DNA of 64,000 nucleotides from an uncultured Caulobacterales bacterium (GCA_903840435.1 CAIMFV010000032.1:1-64000); one strand, 5' to 3'. Counted from the stretch's first letter, positions 24,582 through 39,686 are shown. Numbers and translations are program-made. Notes: generated from the sequence alone by a model not told the origin.

Positions 24582-25935
24582 GATCTCAGCCGACCTCAAA
24601 CCCGTGGCCCAACCGATCCTCTCCAAGCCCTATCGGCGCTTTGCGCTTGGCCTGTTATTGCTGATCTACACCCTCAACTTCCTCGACCGCCAAATTGTCT
24701 CGATCTTGGCCGAGCCGATCAAGCAGGAGTTGAAGCTGTCGGATGGGCAACTGGGTCTGATGACGGGCCTGTCCTTCGCGCTTTTTTATACCGTGCTTGG
24801 CATCCCCATTGCACGCCTCGCAGATAAGGGCCGGCGAAACTGGATCATTTCCGGCGCCTTGGCGCTTTGGAGCCTTTTCACTTTCGGCTGCGGTCTTTCG
24901 CGCACCTTTGTCCAGCTGTTGATCATGCGGGTCGGCGTGGGTGTTGGAGAAGCGGGATGTAGTCCGTCCGCCCACAGTTTGATCTCAGACTATGCGCCAA
25001 AGGAAGAGCGCGCTTCGGCGCTGGCCATCTACGCCATGGGGATTCCTTTAGGATCGCTCGCCGGTATGGCGCTGGGTGGGGTGATTGCCGACGCCTATGG
25101 TTGGCGCGCAGCCTTTATGTTGGTAGGCGGGCCGGGTGTGATTTTGGCTGGGGTCGCGGCCTTGGCGCTGAAAGAGACACGCACCGGCACCGCACAGGCT
25201 TTGCAAACAACGCCACAGACCGAGACGCCGACCCTTGGTGAGGTGATGGGCGCTTTGCGGCGCAAACCGGGGTTTTGGTGGATCAGTCTGGCGGCGGGGA
25301 TGGTATCCTTGGTCGGCTACGGTCACCTCTACTTCCTTGGCTCGTTTTTTGTCCGCGCCCATGGCGCTGAACTCGCGCCTTTGGCGAGCGCTGTGGGGCG
25401 GTTGACCGGCGTGACCTTGGGCCCGAAAGGCTTTCTCGGCACATCGCTTGGGCTGATCATTGGGGTCTTTGGCGGCTTAGGGTCGTTTTTTGGCGGCAAG
25501 CTGACCGACCATTTTGCCAAACGCGATGCCCGCGCCTATGCGCTTCTGCCAGCGGCGGCGACTGTCCTGGCGGGGCCCTTGCTCATTCTGGCCTTCCTCA
25601 CCCCGTCGGCGGCGGTCGCCATGGTGTTGTTGCCAATTCCGATCCTGTTGGGCGCCGTGTGGTACGGACCGGTTTTTGCCTGTGTTCAGGGGCTGACCCC
25701 GCCTGCCATGCGGGCCACCGCAGCGGCGATTTTGCTGTTCGTCGTCAATCTGATCGGGTTGGGGATGGGACCGCCTTTTACCGGCGCCATCAGCGACCTG
25801 TTCGCGAAGGCAGGGCATTACGGGTCGGTCGAAGGCCTAAGGATATCCATGATCGTTACGGCGCTGATGGGTGTGCTGGCCATTGGGTTTTTTGTTCTTG
25901 CAGCCAGGACACTGCGCCAAGAGATGGAGAGCTAA
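24574..25935 (+). CDS. MFS transporter (Spinster-like)
   Basis: 453 residues with about 12 hydrophobic helices. MFS signatures: LNFLDRQIVSILAEPIKQEL in TM1, GIPIARLADKGRRNWI (the loop 2-3 motif A), MRVGVGVGEAGCSPSAHSLI in TM4 and RASALAIYAMGIPLGSLAG in TM5. This set resembles the Spinster branch of bacterial MFS proteins, often annotated as importers of unknown organic anions or lipid-like compounds. The frame opens at GTG 24574, which lacks a good ribosome-binding site; see the leader ORF. The 3' end overlaps the convergent downstream gene by 80 bases. Confidence 0.85.
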   Translation: MVEISADLKPVAQPILSKPYRRFALGLLLLIYTLNFLDRQIVSILAEPIKQELKLSDGQLGLMTGLSFALFYTVLGIPIARLADKGRRNWIISGALALWSLFTFGCGLSRTFVQLLIMRVGVGVGEAGCSPSAHSLISDYAPKEERASALAIYAMGIPLGSLAGMALGGVIADAYGWRAAFMLVGGPGVILAGVAALALKETRTGTAQALQTTPQTETPTLGEVMGALRRKPGFWWISLAAGMVSLVGYGHLYFLGSFFVRAHGAELAPLASAVGRLTGVTLGPKGFLGTSLGLIIGVFGGLGSFFGGKLTDHFAKRDARAYALLPAAATVLAGPLLILAFLTPSAAVAMVLLPIPILLGAVWYGPVFACVQGLTPPAMRATAAAILLFVVNLIGLGMGPPFTGAISDLFAKAGHYGSVEGLRISMIVTALMGVLAIGFFVLAARTLRQEMES

Positions 25936-27016
25936 GCGCTGAGCTCGGCGGCTGACGCCCCGTGGCTGCGGTCAGGAACGCTTCCCCTTCTGCCGTCACG
26001 CCGCCGTCGGGAGCAATCAAGGCAAGACGCCAAGGGTCTTCGGCACCCGTCCAGTCGGCAAGGTAGAGGGCTTGCAGATCGGGGTCCTCGGCGGCAAGCC
26101 GCGTCAACACCTTCGCCATGTCCGTGCGGCCTTGGCTTAAGTCACATCTGGCCACCAATCCGGTCAAACTTACCGGAGCTCCGAACGCCTGGCGCAAACG
26201 CGCCAAGCCCGCTTTCAACTGGGTCTCAAGGCGTTCCCCCCTGCCATCCTTGGCGCAGTCGAGGCTGAGACGCACCGCCGCCGCGAGCCGTCCCCCACCT
26301 TGGGCGTTGACGATTTGGACAATCTCGATTGCCCGCTGGAATCGCGTCGCCAGGGGCAAGGCGGCGTCGGCCTCTGAGCTCAGGTCAGCTTCTGCATAGA
26401 GCTGCGCGGTCGGAAACCGGGCCCTGGCGACGTCGACCAAGCTTTTCAGTCCGCGCGGCCCAGAAGCGGCAAGAAACCGACCATTTCCGTCGGTGCGCAA
26501 AACCACAACGCCTTGTGGCGCGCGCAAGAGGGCAGCGACTTCGGAAATATGGGCCTCCGCCCGCTGCAAGAATTCGGCCCTAGCGCGGCCTGCCACGTCG
26601 TCAGGCCAGGTTAGCGCTCCGTCTTGAAAGAGGGGCCCGATGATCAGATTGCGATTACGCGCATCAGCCCATTTTTGGGTTTCACGTAAGGTCGCGGCCT
26701 CTTTCTGCACACCCGCGTCATCCTGCCGCCAGTTGGGTGTTTCAACCTCGAACCCTTGGAAGGCCTCGGCGGAGAAATCCTGAGCACGGCGCTGGCGCTC
26801 GCCAAGGCGGAATGCCTGGTCGGGCCCCAGCGACCCATTCGCCCCAGTGGCGCTGGTCATCCAAGCTGGCGCGTCACCCCCTAGTCTTGCGGTGAAGGGA
26901 GGGCTGTGTTGCGCGCCCATGCCAATTGCACAGCCCAAGGCGCCGATTAGCACGATGATGGCCGTGGCGGCGATCAGCCGCAAAGGGGTGTGTCGGATTT
27001 CTTGGACGTTTTCCAC
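25856..27016 (-). CDS. Membrane-anchored protein of unknown function
   Basis: 386 residues; I do not recognise the family. A single N-terminal transmembrane segment (about 12-34) is preceded by a short polar tail, so most of the chain is periplasmic. The rest alternates helices and strands (for example GVVVLRTDGNGRF, RFPTAQLYAEADLSSE, ALYLADWTGAED), possibly an alpha/beta barrel, and the end is low-complexity Ser/Pro/Ala. Four Cys, two of them in the membrane part or close to it. It starts with GTG at 27016. The last 26 codons overlap the 3' end of the MFS gene on the other strand. No obvious functional partner: the upstream M16 protease gene is on the same strand, 100 bases away. Confidence 0.6.
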   Translation of the reverse strand: MENVQEIRHTPLRLIAATAIIVLIGALGCAIGMGAQHSPPFTARLGGDAPAWMTSATGANGSLGPDQAFRLGERQRRAQDFSAEAFQGFEVETPNWRQDDAGVQKEAATLRETQKWADARNRNLIIGPLFQDGALTWPDDVAGRARAEFLQRAEAHISEVAALLRAPQGVVVLRTDGNGRFLAASGPRGLKSLVDVARARFPTAQLYAEADLSSEADAALPLATRFQRAIEIVQIVNAQGGGRLAAAVRLSLDCAKDGRGERLETQLKAGLARLRQAFGAPVSLTGLVARCDLSQGRTDMAKVLTRLAAEDPDLQALYLADWTGAEDPWRLALIAPDGGVTAEGEAFLTAATGRQPPSSALSSPSLGAVSWLQEQKTQWPAHPSAP

Positions 27017-27117
27017 CTGACGCCCGCGGATTATCAGCCCCGCATGATGCGGAAGCTCGGCGCGCCGACCCTAGGCTTCCGCGTCATGATCGCCAGTCAG
27101 AAGTCCTAAGACCGCCT

Positions 27118-29973
27118 TCAGTTTTCGTGAGGCTTCGGTGTGTTCGCGATTGGGTTTGGTGCAAGGCCTAGGGGCGTGGCTACGACCTGATAGGGGGTGA
27201 TCGCCAACCATTTGGCCGCCTCCGCCTTGACCTCGTCAAGCGTGACGCTGGCAAGATCGGCGGCGTGGCTGCGCGCGGCCTCCAACTTTTCCGGGCGCCG
27301 TGCTGAGGCGCTGATGGCGGATAACCACCAGCTATTATAGCTCCGCTCGGCGGCGGTCGCCTCCACCATCGGCGCCTTGGCGGCAGAGAGGGCTGTCTCA
27401 GAAATGCCGCCACCGGCGAGGTCGTGGGCCAGACGTAACACCTCGGTTTGAACCAAGCTCGTGGCTTCGGGTGTGGTGATGGCGGAAAAGCCCATGACGC
27501 CTTGATCGACTCGGGAAAGCTCAACCGCCACATTGGCGCCATAGGTCTTCCCCAGCCGAACACGCAGATCCTCAAGGGTTGCGTTGCGGAAGATTGCGGC
27601 TAGCACGCTCAGGACCCGCGACTCGTGTTGGCGTTCAGGGGTCCAGAAAAACAACGGCCATTGCATCAACACCACGGCCTGTTCCTTCGGCCCTTCGTGG
27701 GTTGCGTGAATGACGGGCGGGGCGACCGCGTCGAATCGAACTGCGACCGCGTCTTGTCGCGCGGCTCCTGTCCCGTCGCGTTTTGGTGCTGCGCCCAAGG
27801 TTTGGGCGACCATATCCACAGCCGACTTTTCCTCAACATCGCCAATAATCGTCACCTCGAGCGGGTCTCGGGTCAGAGGCGTGCCAAGCAAACGGGCGAA
27901 ATCGGCCAAGGAAATCCGGTTCATCTCCTCAGCGGTCGGCAGATCAACCACGTGCGGCTTGGGAAGTGCATCCTGGAGGGCGAAAGCCGCCGCTGCGCCG
28001 GGGGAGACCCGAATTTGGCGGAAAAAAGCCGCCACCGCAGTCGGCCAGGCTTGCAGCATGGTGGGCCGGAAACCCGGTTCTGACACCATGCCGTTCAGAA
28101 TCTGCAGCTCCAGCCCTAAATCGCTCGAGCGGCTCCTTTGGCTGATGGCGAATTGATCGCGTTGCACATTGAGGACGGCATTGCACTCATGGCCTTGGCA
28201 AAGATCATTGAGATCATTGAGGTCGTTGTTTTTGAAGCCGCCCGCCAGCAAAAGGTTTCCCCCAATTCGGGTGGCGAAAACGCCCTCGGGTTCCACCTCG
28301 GTTTGTCCGGCGCCGAATGTGGTTTCGATGTAGACCCGGGCCTTGTCGAACGCGGTGTGTTTGAAATTCAGCACCAGTCCGTTGGCGAAAACATATCGAA
28401 CAAAGGCGAGGTCAGAGACCTCCTGGCGCGATACGATCTTGCCTGGTCTCGCGGCATAGCCGTAGCTCCACGGGTGCTCCTCCCTGTCAGACGGTTCGGA
28501 GGGCGGGGGGGCTGCCAAGGCGCTCGCCCAAGCCGTGGCAATTTCCTGCGGCTGCACAGGGGCGGGGCCGATTTGATAGATTAGCGGCGATGAAGCGCCG
28601 TACCAGCGTTTCCGGATCTGGGCCAAAATGTCATCGCGGCTTAAAGTCGCCAAGGCGAGGCGGTCGACCCTTTGCTGTTCTGCGGCGGAATCAAGGGTTC
28701 CCCCCTCAATCAAGTTCTCCAAGATCAACTTGGTGAGCGCTTCTGGCGAGGTGGTCGACCAGCTTGCCGTGCCCGCCTTATCGGCGGCGAAGATCCGCAG
28801 CTTGGCCGTGTCAAATTCCTTCTGGGTTAGGCCATAGGTCGCCAAGCGGCGAATTTCTCCGGCAAGCGCGGGAAGGGCGGACGACCATGAATCGAGCCGC
28901 TCCACCACCGAAAAGCAGGTCTGGCCTGCGGCGCGATAGGTTTCGCCATAGCCGCCATTGAGACTGACGAAGGGGGCTTGAGGTTCGCGTGCGGCGCGTG
29001 CCATGCGATCAGAAAAGGCGGCTTGCCAAATCTGGTCGGCGAGCCGTTCGCGTGTCACAGACAAGGTTTCCGGCACCTGTGGCGCTTTGGGGCTATAGCG
29101 ACAGACGCTGAGCGCCCCGGTGAAGGACGGGTCCGAAAAGCTCGCGATGTCTGTTGGGCGGGTGAAGTCGACTGCGCCCATGGCGGCGGGCGCGGTGCCG
29201 GGGCCTTGCGCTTTCCAATCGCCAAAGGTCTTGAGGATCCGCGCTTTCATCTCGGCGACCGGCTCCTGGCCAACCGCGACAATGATGGCGTTATCGGGGC
29301 GATACCACCGTTGATAAAAGGCGCGAAGATCTGCTGCCGAGATCTTGGCGATCATGTCCGGCTGACCAATCGGGGGACGGTGCGCCGCCTTTAGACCCGG
29401 AATCAGAAAGGCCTGCACCTTCTCCGACAAGGTCTTTGCAGGACCAAGGCCTTGTCGATACTCGGCCAGCACAACCGGCCGCTCTCGATCCGTTTGATCA
29501 GGGCTTAAGCTCAACCCGTCCGCTACGTCCCTCAGCCAGCGCAAGCCAAGGTCGAGCTTTTCTGGGGTTTCATGGGGAATATTGAGCACGAAGGTCGTGC
29601 TGAAGGCGGTGGTAAAGGCGTTTTGGTCCCTACCCCAATTCATCCCCATGGTTTCAAAGGTCGCGGTCAAGCTATCGGCGGGAAAATGGGTCGAGCCGCG
29701 AAACGCCATATGTTCGAGGAAGTGGGCCAGCCCTTGCTCAGTTTCACCCTCCTCTAGACTGCCCGCCTTGATGTAGAGGTTGAGGACCTCCTTTTGGTGC
29801 GTGGTCTGGCGGCGGATGGCGTAGGTCAGGCCATTCGGCAAGGTTCCGACCACGGTTTCAGGGTCAGGGCGAACCCGCTCAGCGAGGTCGATGCCCTTGG
29901 CATGGGCCGCTGAGCTCGCGGCTATCCCTATCGCGCAGGCCACGAGCAGCCCGACACCCCAAAAAACCTTCAC
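27118..29973 (-). CDS. M16-family zinc metalloprotease (insulinase/pitrilysin type)
   Basis: 951 residues from the GTG at 29973, which follows AAAGGA and directly precedes a signal peptide (KVFWGVGLLVACAIG..., cleaved near AHAKG). The inverted zinc motif HFLEH (84-88) and the distal Glu in RPVVLAEYRQ are present, so the N-terminal half is catalytically competent. The second half repeats the fold without the motif, as in pitrilysin-type enzymes. Probably a periplasmic protease for unfolded peptides. An upstream in-frame start at 30048 would put 25 polar residues in front of the signal peptide. It is divergent from malate synthase. Confidence 0.88.
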   Translation of the reverse strand: MKVFWGVGLLVACAIGIAASSAAHAKGIDLAERVRPDPETVVGTLPNGLTYAIRRQTTHQKEVLNLYIKAGSLEEGETEQGLAHFLEHMAFRGSTHFPADSLTATFETMGMNWGRDQNAFTTAFSTTFVLNIPHETPEKLDLGLRWLRDVADGLSLSPDQTDRERPVVLAEYRQGLGPAKTLSEKVQAFLIPGLKAAHRPPIGQPDMIAKISAADLRAFYQRWYRPDNAIIVAVGQEPVAEMKARILKTFGDWKAQGPGTAPAAMGAVDFTRPTDIASFSDPSFTGALSVCRYSPKAPQVPETLSVTRERLADQIWQAAFSDRMARAAREPQAPFVSLNGGYGETYRAAGQTCFSVVERLDSWSSALPALAGEIRRLATYGLTQKEFDTAKLRIFAADKAGTASWSTTSPEALTKLILENLIEGGTLDSAAEQQRVDRLALATLSRDDILAQIRKRWYGASSPLIYQIGPAPVQPQEIATAWASALAAPPPSEPSDREEHPWSYGYAARPGKIVSRQEVSDLAFVRYVFANGLVLNFKHTAFDKARVYIETTFGAGQTEVEPEGVFATRIGGNLLLAGGFKNNDLNDLNDLCQGHECNAVLNVQRDQFAISQRSRSSDLGLELQILNGMVSEPGFRPTMLQAWPTAVAAFFRQIRVSPGAAAAFALQDALPKPHVVDLPTAEEMNRISLADFARLLGTPLTRDPLEVTIIGDVEEKSAVDMVAQTLGAAPKRDGTGAARQDAVAVRFDAVAPPVIHATHEGPKEQAVVLMQWPLFFWTPERQHESRVLSVLAAIFRNATLEDLRVRLGKTYGANVAVELSRVDQGVMGFSAITTPEATSLVQTEVLRLAHDLAGGGISETALSAAKAPMVEATAAERSYNSWWLSAISASARRPEKLEAARSHAADLASVTLDEVKAEAAKWLAITPYQVVATPLGLAPNPIANTPKPHEN

Positions 29974-30062
29974 ACCGCGTCCTTTGAAAATGCTCAGCGA
30001 TTTAGACCATGACACGGTCGCCCTCAAATCACCAAACCCAGGGCGCACCGCAGCAAACCATA

Positions 30063-30102
30063 CTCAGCTTTCGTCGGATGAGTGCAATGGCGCTAAGCTG
30101 AG
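30063..30102. promoter_or_regulatory. Inverted repeat upstream of malate synthase G
   Basis: CTCAGCTT (30063-30070) and AAGCTGAG (30095-30102) form a perfect 8-base inverted repeat spaced by 24 bases in the divergent region between the M16 protease and glcB genes. It could be a two-turn operator for either gene; no known regulator site is recognised. Confidence 0.25.
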
Positions 30103-30181
30103 ATGGGCGTTAATGCAGTCCTTGCGCCAAGCGGGCAGTCGCGAGGCAAGTTTGCAGTCCGAAACGGGGAGGCGTTTGCCT

Positions 30182-32332
30182 GTGTCTCAATCCAGCCTTG
30201 GTGTCGACCCCGACCTGCGCCGCTTTATCGAAGACGAGCTCTTACCCGGCAAAGGCCTTGGCGCGGCGAAATTCTTTGCCGAGCTCGAAGCGGCCTTGCT
30301 CGCCTTTACCCCGGTCAATGCGGCGCTTTTGTCTACCCGCGACAGCTTGCAGGCCGAGATTGATGGCTTTTACCTGCGGGGCGGCGCCAACCTTCCTGTC
30401 GCCGACCAGATCCGGTTCCTGCACGACATTGGCTATCTCGAACCCGACCCGCCAAGCTTTCAGATCGAAACTACCGGCGTCGACCCCGAGATTGCCAAGA
30501 TTGCCGGTCCGCAATTGGTCGTGCCGCTGTCGAATGCCCGCTATGCCGTCAACGCCGCCAATGCCCGTTGGGGGTCGCTCTATGACGCCATGTACGGCTC
30601 GGATGTGTTTGGCGCACCGCCCGAGGTGGGCGCCTACGATGCTGGGCGGGGGCTCCTCGTTATCGCCTATGGGCGGGCTATTCTTGACCGTCATTTTCCC
30701 CTGGTCGAAGGGTCTCACGGCCGCGCGGTGCGATACGCGGTCGAAGGCGGCGCTTTGCAGATTGGTCTGCGAACCGGTGAGACGGTGGCCTTGCGCGACC
30801 CGGCCCAGTGGGTTGGCTGGCGAGGGGATGCGGCGGCGCCGTCGGCCATCCTCCTCATCCATAATGGTCTGCACGTCGAAATCCTGATCGACCGAGATCA
30901 CCCCATCGGCGCGGGCGATGCGGCTGGGGTCTGCGACCTCATCCTAGAGGCGGCGATCACCACCATCCAAGACTGTGAGGACTCGGTGGCCGCCGTCGAT
31001 GCCGAAGACAAGATCGCCGTCTATCGCACTTGGCTTGGTCTGATGAAGGGCGATATGGCTGTCGCGTTCGCGCGCGACGGCATTATGCGCACCCGCAAAC
31101 TCAATCCAGATCGCTGTTACCAGACAGCTGACGGGGAACTGACGCTCTCGGGCCGGTCGGTGATGTGGGTCCGCCATGTGGGTGCCCATCTTCTGACCGA
31201 TGCAGTGCTGCTCAACGGCGCGCCCAGCTATGAGACGGTGCTGGACGCCTTTGTCACGGTCGCGGCGGCTTTGCACGATTTGCGCGGCGCGCGCCGCAAT
31301 AGTCGCACCGACGCCATCTATGTGGTGAAGCCAAAACTGCACGGGCCGCAAGAAGTCGCCTTGGCGGTGCGCCTGTTCGAGCGGATCGAGGCCGCCTTTG
31401 ACCTGCCCCCCCGGACCATCAAGCTGGGGCTGATGGACGAGGAACGCCGGACAAGCGCGAATTTGGCCGCCTGCATTTTTGCCGCCCAACAGCGCCTAGC
31501 CTTTATCAATACCGGCTTTCTCGACCGCACAGGCGATGAAATCCACACGGCCATGGCAGCAGGTCCGGTCGTGCGAAAAGCCGAGATGAAGGCGAGCGGT
31601 TGGTTTGGCGCCTATGAGACCCGCAATGTCGCGATTGGCCTTGGCTGCGGGCTGGACGGTAGGGCCCAGATCGGTAGGGGAATGTGGGCCGCGCCTGACC
31701 GCATGGGCGATATGCTACGCGAAAAGATCGCCCACCCCCTTTCCGGCGCTTCGACGGCTTGGGCGCCTTCCCCCACCGCCGCCACCTTGCACGCCCTGCA
31801 CTATCATGAAGCCGATGTTGCGGCGGTGCGGGCCCATATGGGCAGACCTTCCCCTCCCGATCTGACCAAGCTGTTAGAGCTTGCAAGGCTTGAACAGCCG
31901 CCATCGCGCGAGGTCGTGCGGGAGGAGCTCGAGAATAATGCGCAAGGGGTGCTTGGCTATGTTGTTCGATGGGTCGACCAAGGCATTGGCTGTTCCAAGG
32001 TGCCTGATCTCCACGATATTGGGCTGATGGAAGACCGCGCCACCTTACGCATCTCCAGCCAACACATCGCCAATTGGCTGAAGCACGGCATTTGCTCGGA
32101 GGCCGAGGTTCGCGAGGCGTTTGTGCGCATGGCCGCCAAGGTCGATGCCCAAAATGCCGCCGATCCAGTTTATCAGCCGATGTGCGCAGACCTTGATGGA
32201 AACCTCGCCTTTCAGGCGGCGCTGCGGCTTGCCTTGGAGGGGGCAAGTCAGCCGAACGGCTATACGGAATTTATTCTGACCGCGGCGCGAAAGGCCAAGA
32301 AGGCACAAGGCTTTGGCACGCCAGCCCTCTAG
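30182..32332 (+). CDS. glcB: Malate synthase G
   Basis: 716 residues from the GTG at 30182, which has GGGGAGG nine bases upstream and gives the usual N-terminus (SQSSLGVDPDLRRFIEDELL). The enzyme condenses glyoxylate and acetyl-CoA to malate in the glyoxylate bypass or glycolate use. Signatures: GPQLVVPLSNARYAVNAANA, RWGSLYDAMYGSD, TTIQDCEDSVAAVDAEDK with the Mg-binding and catalytic carboxylates, LMDEERRTSANL and GMWAAPDRMGDML. The frame is open further upstream to 29891, but that part is unlike the family and overlaps the M16 gene. Isocitrate lyase is not in the window. Its end overlaps the convergent next gene by four bases. Confidence 0.95.
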   Translation: MSQSSLGVDPDLRRFIEDELLPGKGLGAAKFFAELEAALLAFTPVNAALLSTRDSLQAEIDGFYLRGGANLPVADQIRFLHDIGYLEPDPPSFQIETTGVDPEIAKIAGPQLVVPLSNARYAVNAANARWGSLYDAMYGSDVFGAPPEVGAYDAGRGLLVIAYGRAILDRHFPLVEGSHGRAVRYAVEGGALQIGLRTGETVALRDPAQWVGWRGDAAAPSAILLIHNGLHVEILIDRDHPIGAGDAAGVCDLILEAAITTIQDCEDSVAAVDAEDKIAVYRTWLGLMKGDMAVAFARDGIMRTRKLNPDRCYQTADGELTLSGRSVMWVRHVGAHLLTDAVLLNGAPSYETVLDAFVTVAAALHDLRGARRNSRTDAIYVVKPKLHGPQEVALAVRLFERIEAAFDLPPRTIKLGLMDEERRTSANLAACIFAAQQRLAFINTGFLDRTGDEIHTAMAAGPVVRKAEMKASGWFGAYETRNVAIGLGCGLDGRAQIGRGMWAAPDRMGDMLREKIAHPLSGASTAWAPSPTAATLHALHYHEADVAAVRAHMGRPSPPDLTKLLELARLEQPPSREVVREELENNAQGVLGYVVRWVDQGIGCSKVPDLHDIGLMEDRATLRISSQHIANWLKHGICSEAEVREAFVRMAAKVDAQNAADPVYQPMCADLDGNLAFQAALRLALEGASQPNGYTEFILTAARKAKKAQGFGTPAL

Positions 32333-33420
32333 GCGAGGCTATCCTCAAAATCCATGAAGATGTCCATGATCTCGTCGGGGGTGATGGTCACCTTTTCGCC
32401 GAGGGGGAAGCGATAACGCCAGAAACTGATGATGTGCTGCAAGGCGCCCAGTTGCTCGCCCAGATCATTAAACATGGTCGGCGCCGACAACAGGAAGGTG
32501 CGGAACTCGTTTGGGCGGTTATTGTGGGTCAGCCCCGCATAGGCGTCGTCATAGACCTTGATCAAGCGGCTGGCGCTTTCGAAGGTTGAAGCCATTTGCT
32601 CTTGGATGGCCACCCGTGCGTCGCGAATATAGGCCTCGGTTTCCGGCGACTTGGCGCCGCGACCGCGCACCTTGTCGATCTCGACCATAATGGTGTGCAT
32701 GGGCTTCAAAAGATCAGTCAGCACCCACTTGTAATAGAGAAAGCCGCGCCAAGAGAACATGCCGTCGCGATATTCTTGCTCATTGAGCCTCAAGGTGTCG
32801 CGCAGCGGCTCAAAGCCAGCCTCCGGCGAATTCGAGAGCAGTTTTTCCACCAGCCGAGACGCATAGGACACGCTGGCGTCACCCCCGCCGGAAAGGGTGA
32901 CTAGGTCCATGATCTCGGTTCGAACGAAGTTGAACATCCGCTGTTGGTCGGAGTCTGAAATCGCAAAATATTCCCGTGCCGGATCGATGCCGTTACGTTT
33001 CAGATGTTCGCGCAACAAGAAGGGGTCGAGGGTCGGCAGGCTGCCAATCAACTCCAATGTCACCCGATCACGACTGCCGGGCTTCAGATCGTCACCGAAA
33101 TATTCTTTCAGCAGCTTTTCGTAATTCGTCTGACCAACAAAGATTGAATGGGCGCCGTATCTTAAATCAGCCCCATCAATCGGAAAAAGGATTTTCAGTA
33201 CGTTAGAGGGTGGCGATTTAAAATTACTATATTCATCAGGCCGTAAGCGGTGTTTGACGATGATGCTGCGGTTGAGTACCTTATTTTTAAACAGCGGCGA
33301 TTTAAGGAATTCCAGATCATGACTGTGCTTCTGGTCGGTGATCAAGAGGTTCAGCACGCGCGAGGTCGAAGCACTGTCCTGCAGGGCTGTCAGTCTGCGT
33401 AAGGATCGGTCAGCCTTCAT
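32329..33420 (-). CDS. Conserved-looking protein of unknown function
   Basis: 363 residues from the ATG at 33420 (an in-frame TTG at 33435 after GGCGGG is possible). I do not recognise it. It has no signal peptide or membrane segment, is mostly charged helices, and is rich in Phe/Tyr/Arg. Segments such as WRGFLYYKWVLTDLLKPMHT and IISFWRYRFPLGEKVTITPD look like well-ordered core. The first third of the gene (about 33,130-33,400) is distinctly A+T-rich compared with the flanking glycogen and malate synthase genes, which may point to transfer. It shares a direction with, and lies 71 bases before, the glgX stop, but the glycogen operon is read towards this point from the other side, so it is not part of that operon. 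Confidence 0.6.
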   Translation of the reverse strand: MKADRSLRRLTALQDSASTSRVLNLLITDQKHSHDLEFLKSPLFKNKVLNRSIIVKHRLRPDEYSNFKSPPSNVLKILFPIDGADLRYGAHSIFVGQTNYEKLLKEYFGDDLKPGSRDRVTLELIGSLPTLDPFLLREHLKRNGIDPAREYFAISDSDQQRMFNFVRTEIMDLVTLSGGGDASVSYASRLVEKLLSNSPEAGFEPLRDTLRLNEQEYRDGMFSWRGFLYYKWVLTDLLKPMHTIMVEIDKVRGRGAKSPETEAYIRDARVAIQEQMASTFESASRLIKVYDDAYAGLTHNNRPNEFRTFLLSAPTMFNDLGEQLGALQHIISFWRYRFPLGEKVTITPDEIMDIFMDFEDSLA

Positions 33421-33491
33421 CAATCCGTTGTCCAACCCGCCAACACTTGTGGTGCAAATTGTGTAACTGGGATTGGTAAATTTTTCGGGAC

Positions 33492-38420
<4,929 letters not shown>

Positions 38421-38424
<4 letters not shown>

Positions 38425-39686
38425 TCAGCCTCCAGCCGATCAATCATGGCTTGGGTGATTAAACAGACGCCCTTGGCCGTGCGGCGGAACCGCTTTGCGT
38501 CAAGGATCGGGTCTTCGCCGACGACCAAGCCGTCTGGAATGGTGACGCCGCGATCCAGCACCACCTTCGTCATGCGAACATGGCGCCCGATGGTGCAACG
38601 CGGCAAGATCACCGCCTGATCCAAGGCCGAGTAGCTGTGGATATGGGTTTCGGTAAAGACGAGGCTATTGTGCAGGCTGGCGCCCGAAACAATGCAGCCG
38701 CCCGAGACTAAAGACGAGACGGCGCTGCCGCGACGGCCCTCCACATCGTGCACGAACTTGGCGGGTGGAGTGATTTCGGAATAGGTCCAAAGCGGCCAGC
38801 TGCGGTCATAGAGGTCGAGATGCGGCACGACCTGGGTGAGATCGACATTGGCCTCGAAATAGGCGTCGACCGTGCCCACGTCGCGCCAATAGGCCTGCGC
38901 CTCGCCCTCGGACCGGACGCAGGAGGTGGAGAATTCGTGCGCCACAGCTTTGCCGTGTTTGACCAGATAGGGGATGATGTCCTTGCCAAAATCCCGCGTC
39001 GAGCCCGGCGTGGCCGCATCCCGGTGCAGCTCTTCAAACAGGCGCTTGGTGTGAAAGACATAGATGCCCATCGACACGAGCGACGTGTCGGGCTTGCCGG
39101 GCATGGCGGGCGGGTTTTCAGGCTTTTCGATGAAGTCGGTGATGACGTGGTTGGTATCGACCGCCATGACGCCAAAGCCAGAGGCTTCTGCTCGCGGCGC
39201 TTCCATACAGCCGACCGTCACATCGGCGCCGCTGGCCACATGCTGGCGCAGCATCAGCTCGTAATCCATCTTGTAAATATGGTCGCCCGCGAGAATGACC
39301 ATGAATTCAGGGCCATAGCTCTCGATAATGTCGATGTTTTGATAGACCGCGTCGGCGGTGCCGTCATACCATTGGGTTTCGGACACCCGTTGTGAGGCGG
39401 GCAGGATGTCAAAGCTCTCGTTCCGCTCGGGGCGGAAAAAGTTCCATCCGCGTTGAAGGTGGCGGATAAGGGAGTGGGCCTTATATTGCGTCGCGACGCC
39501 GATGCGGCGAATCCCGGAATTGAGCGCGTTGGACAGGGCGAAATCGATGATGCGCGCCTTGCCACCAAAATAGACGGCGGGCTTGGCGCGAATGTCGGTC
39601 AGCTCATTGAGGCGGCTGCCTCGCCCTCCAGCCAAAACATAGGCCATGGCGTCCCGGGCGAGGGGCTGGCTGATGCGGTGTGACAT
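38421..39686 (-). CDS. glgC: Glucose-1-phosphate adenylyltransferase (ADP-glucose pyrophosphorylase)
   Basis: 421 residues. It makes ADP-glucose from ATP and glucose-1-phosphate, the committed and normally allosterically controlled step. Present are [17 protein letters not shown] (nucleotide loop), [19 protein letters not shown] (activator-site Lys and following), [13 protein letters not shown] (metal-binding Asp), the glucose-1-phosphate site FIEKP and the C-terminal beta-helix. Alphaproteobacterial enzymes of this type usually respond to fructose-6-phosphate and pyruvate (family knowledge). It begins 37 bases after the glgB stop, and glgA overlaps its end. Confidence 0.96.

Noticed and set aside
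29891-30181. 97-residue N-terminal extension of malate synthase G
   Set aside because: It overlaps the divergent M16 gene and its signal peptide region and has no counterpart in the family; GTG 30182 has a strong ribosome-binding site and the expected N-terminus.
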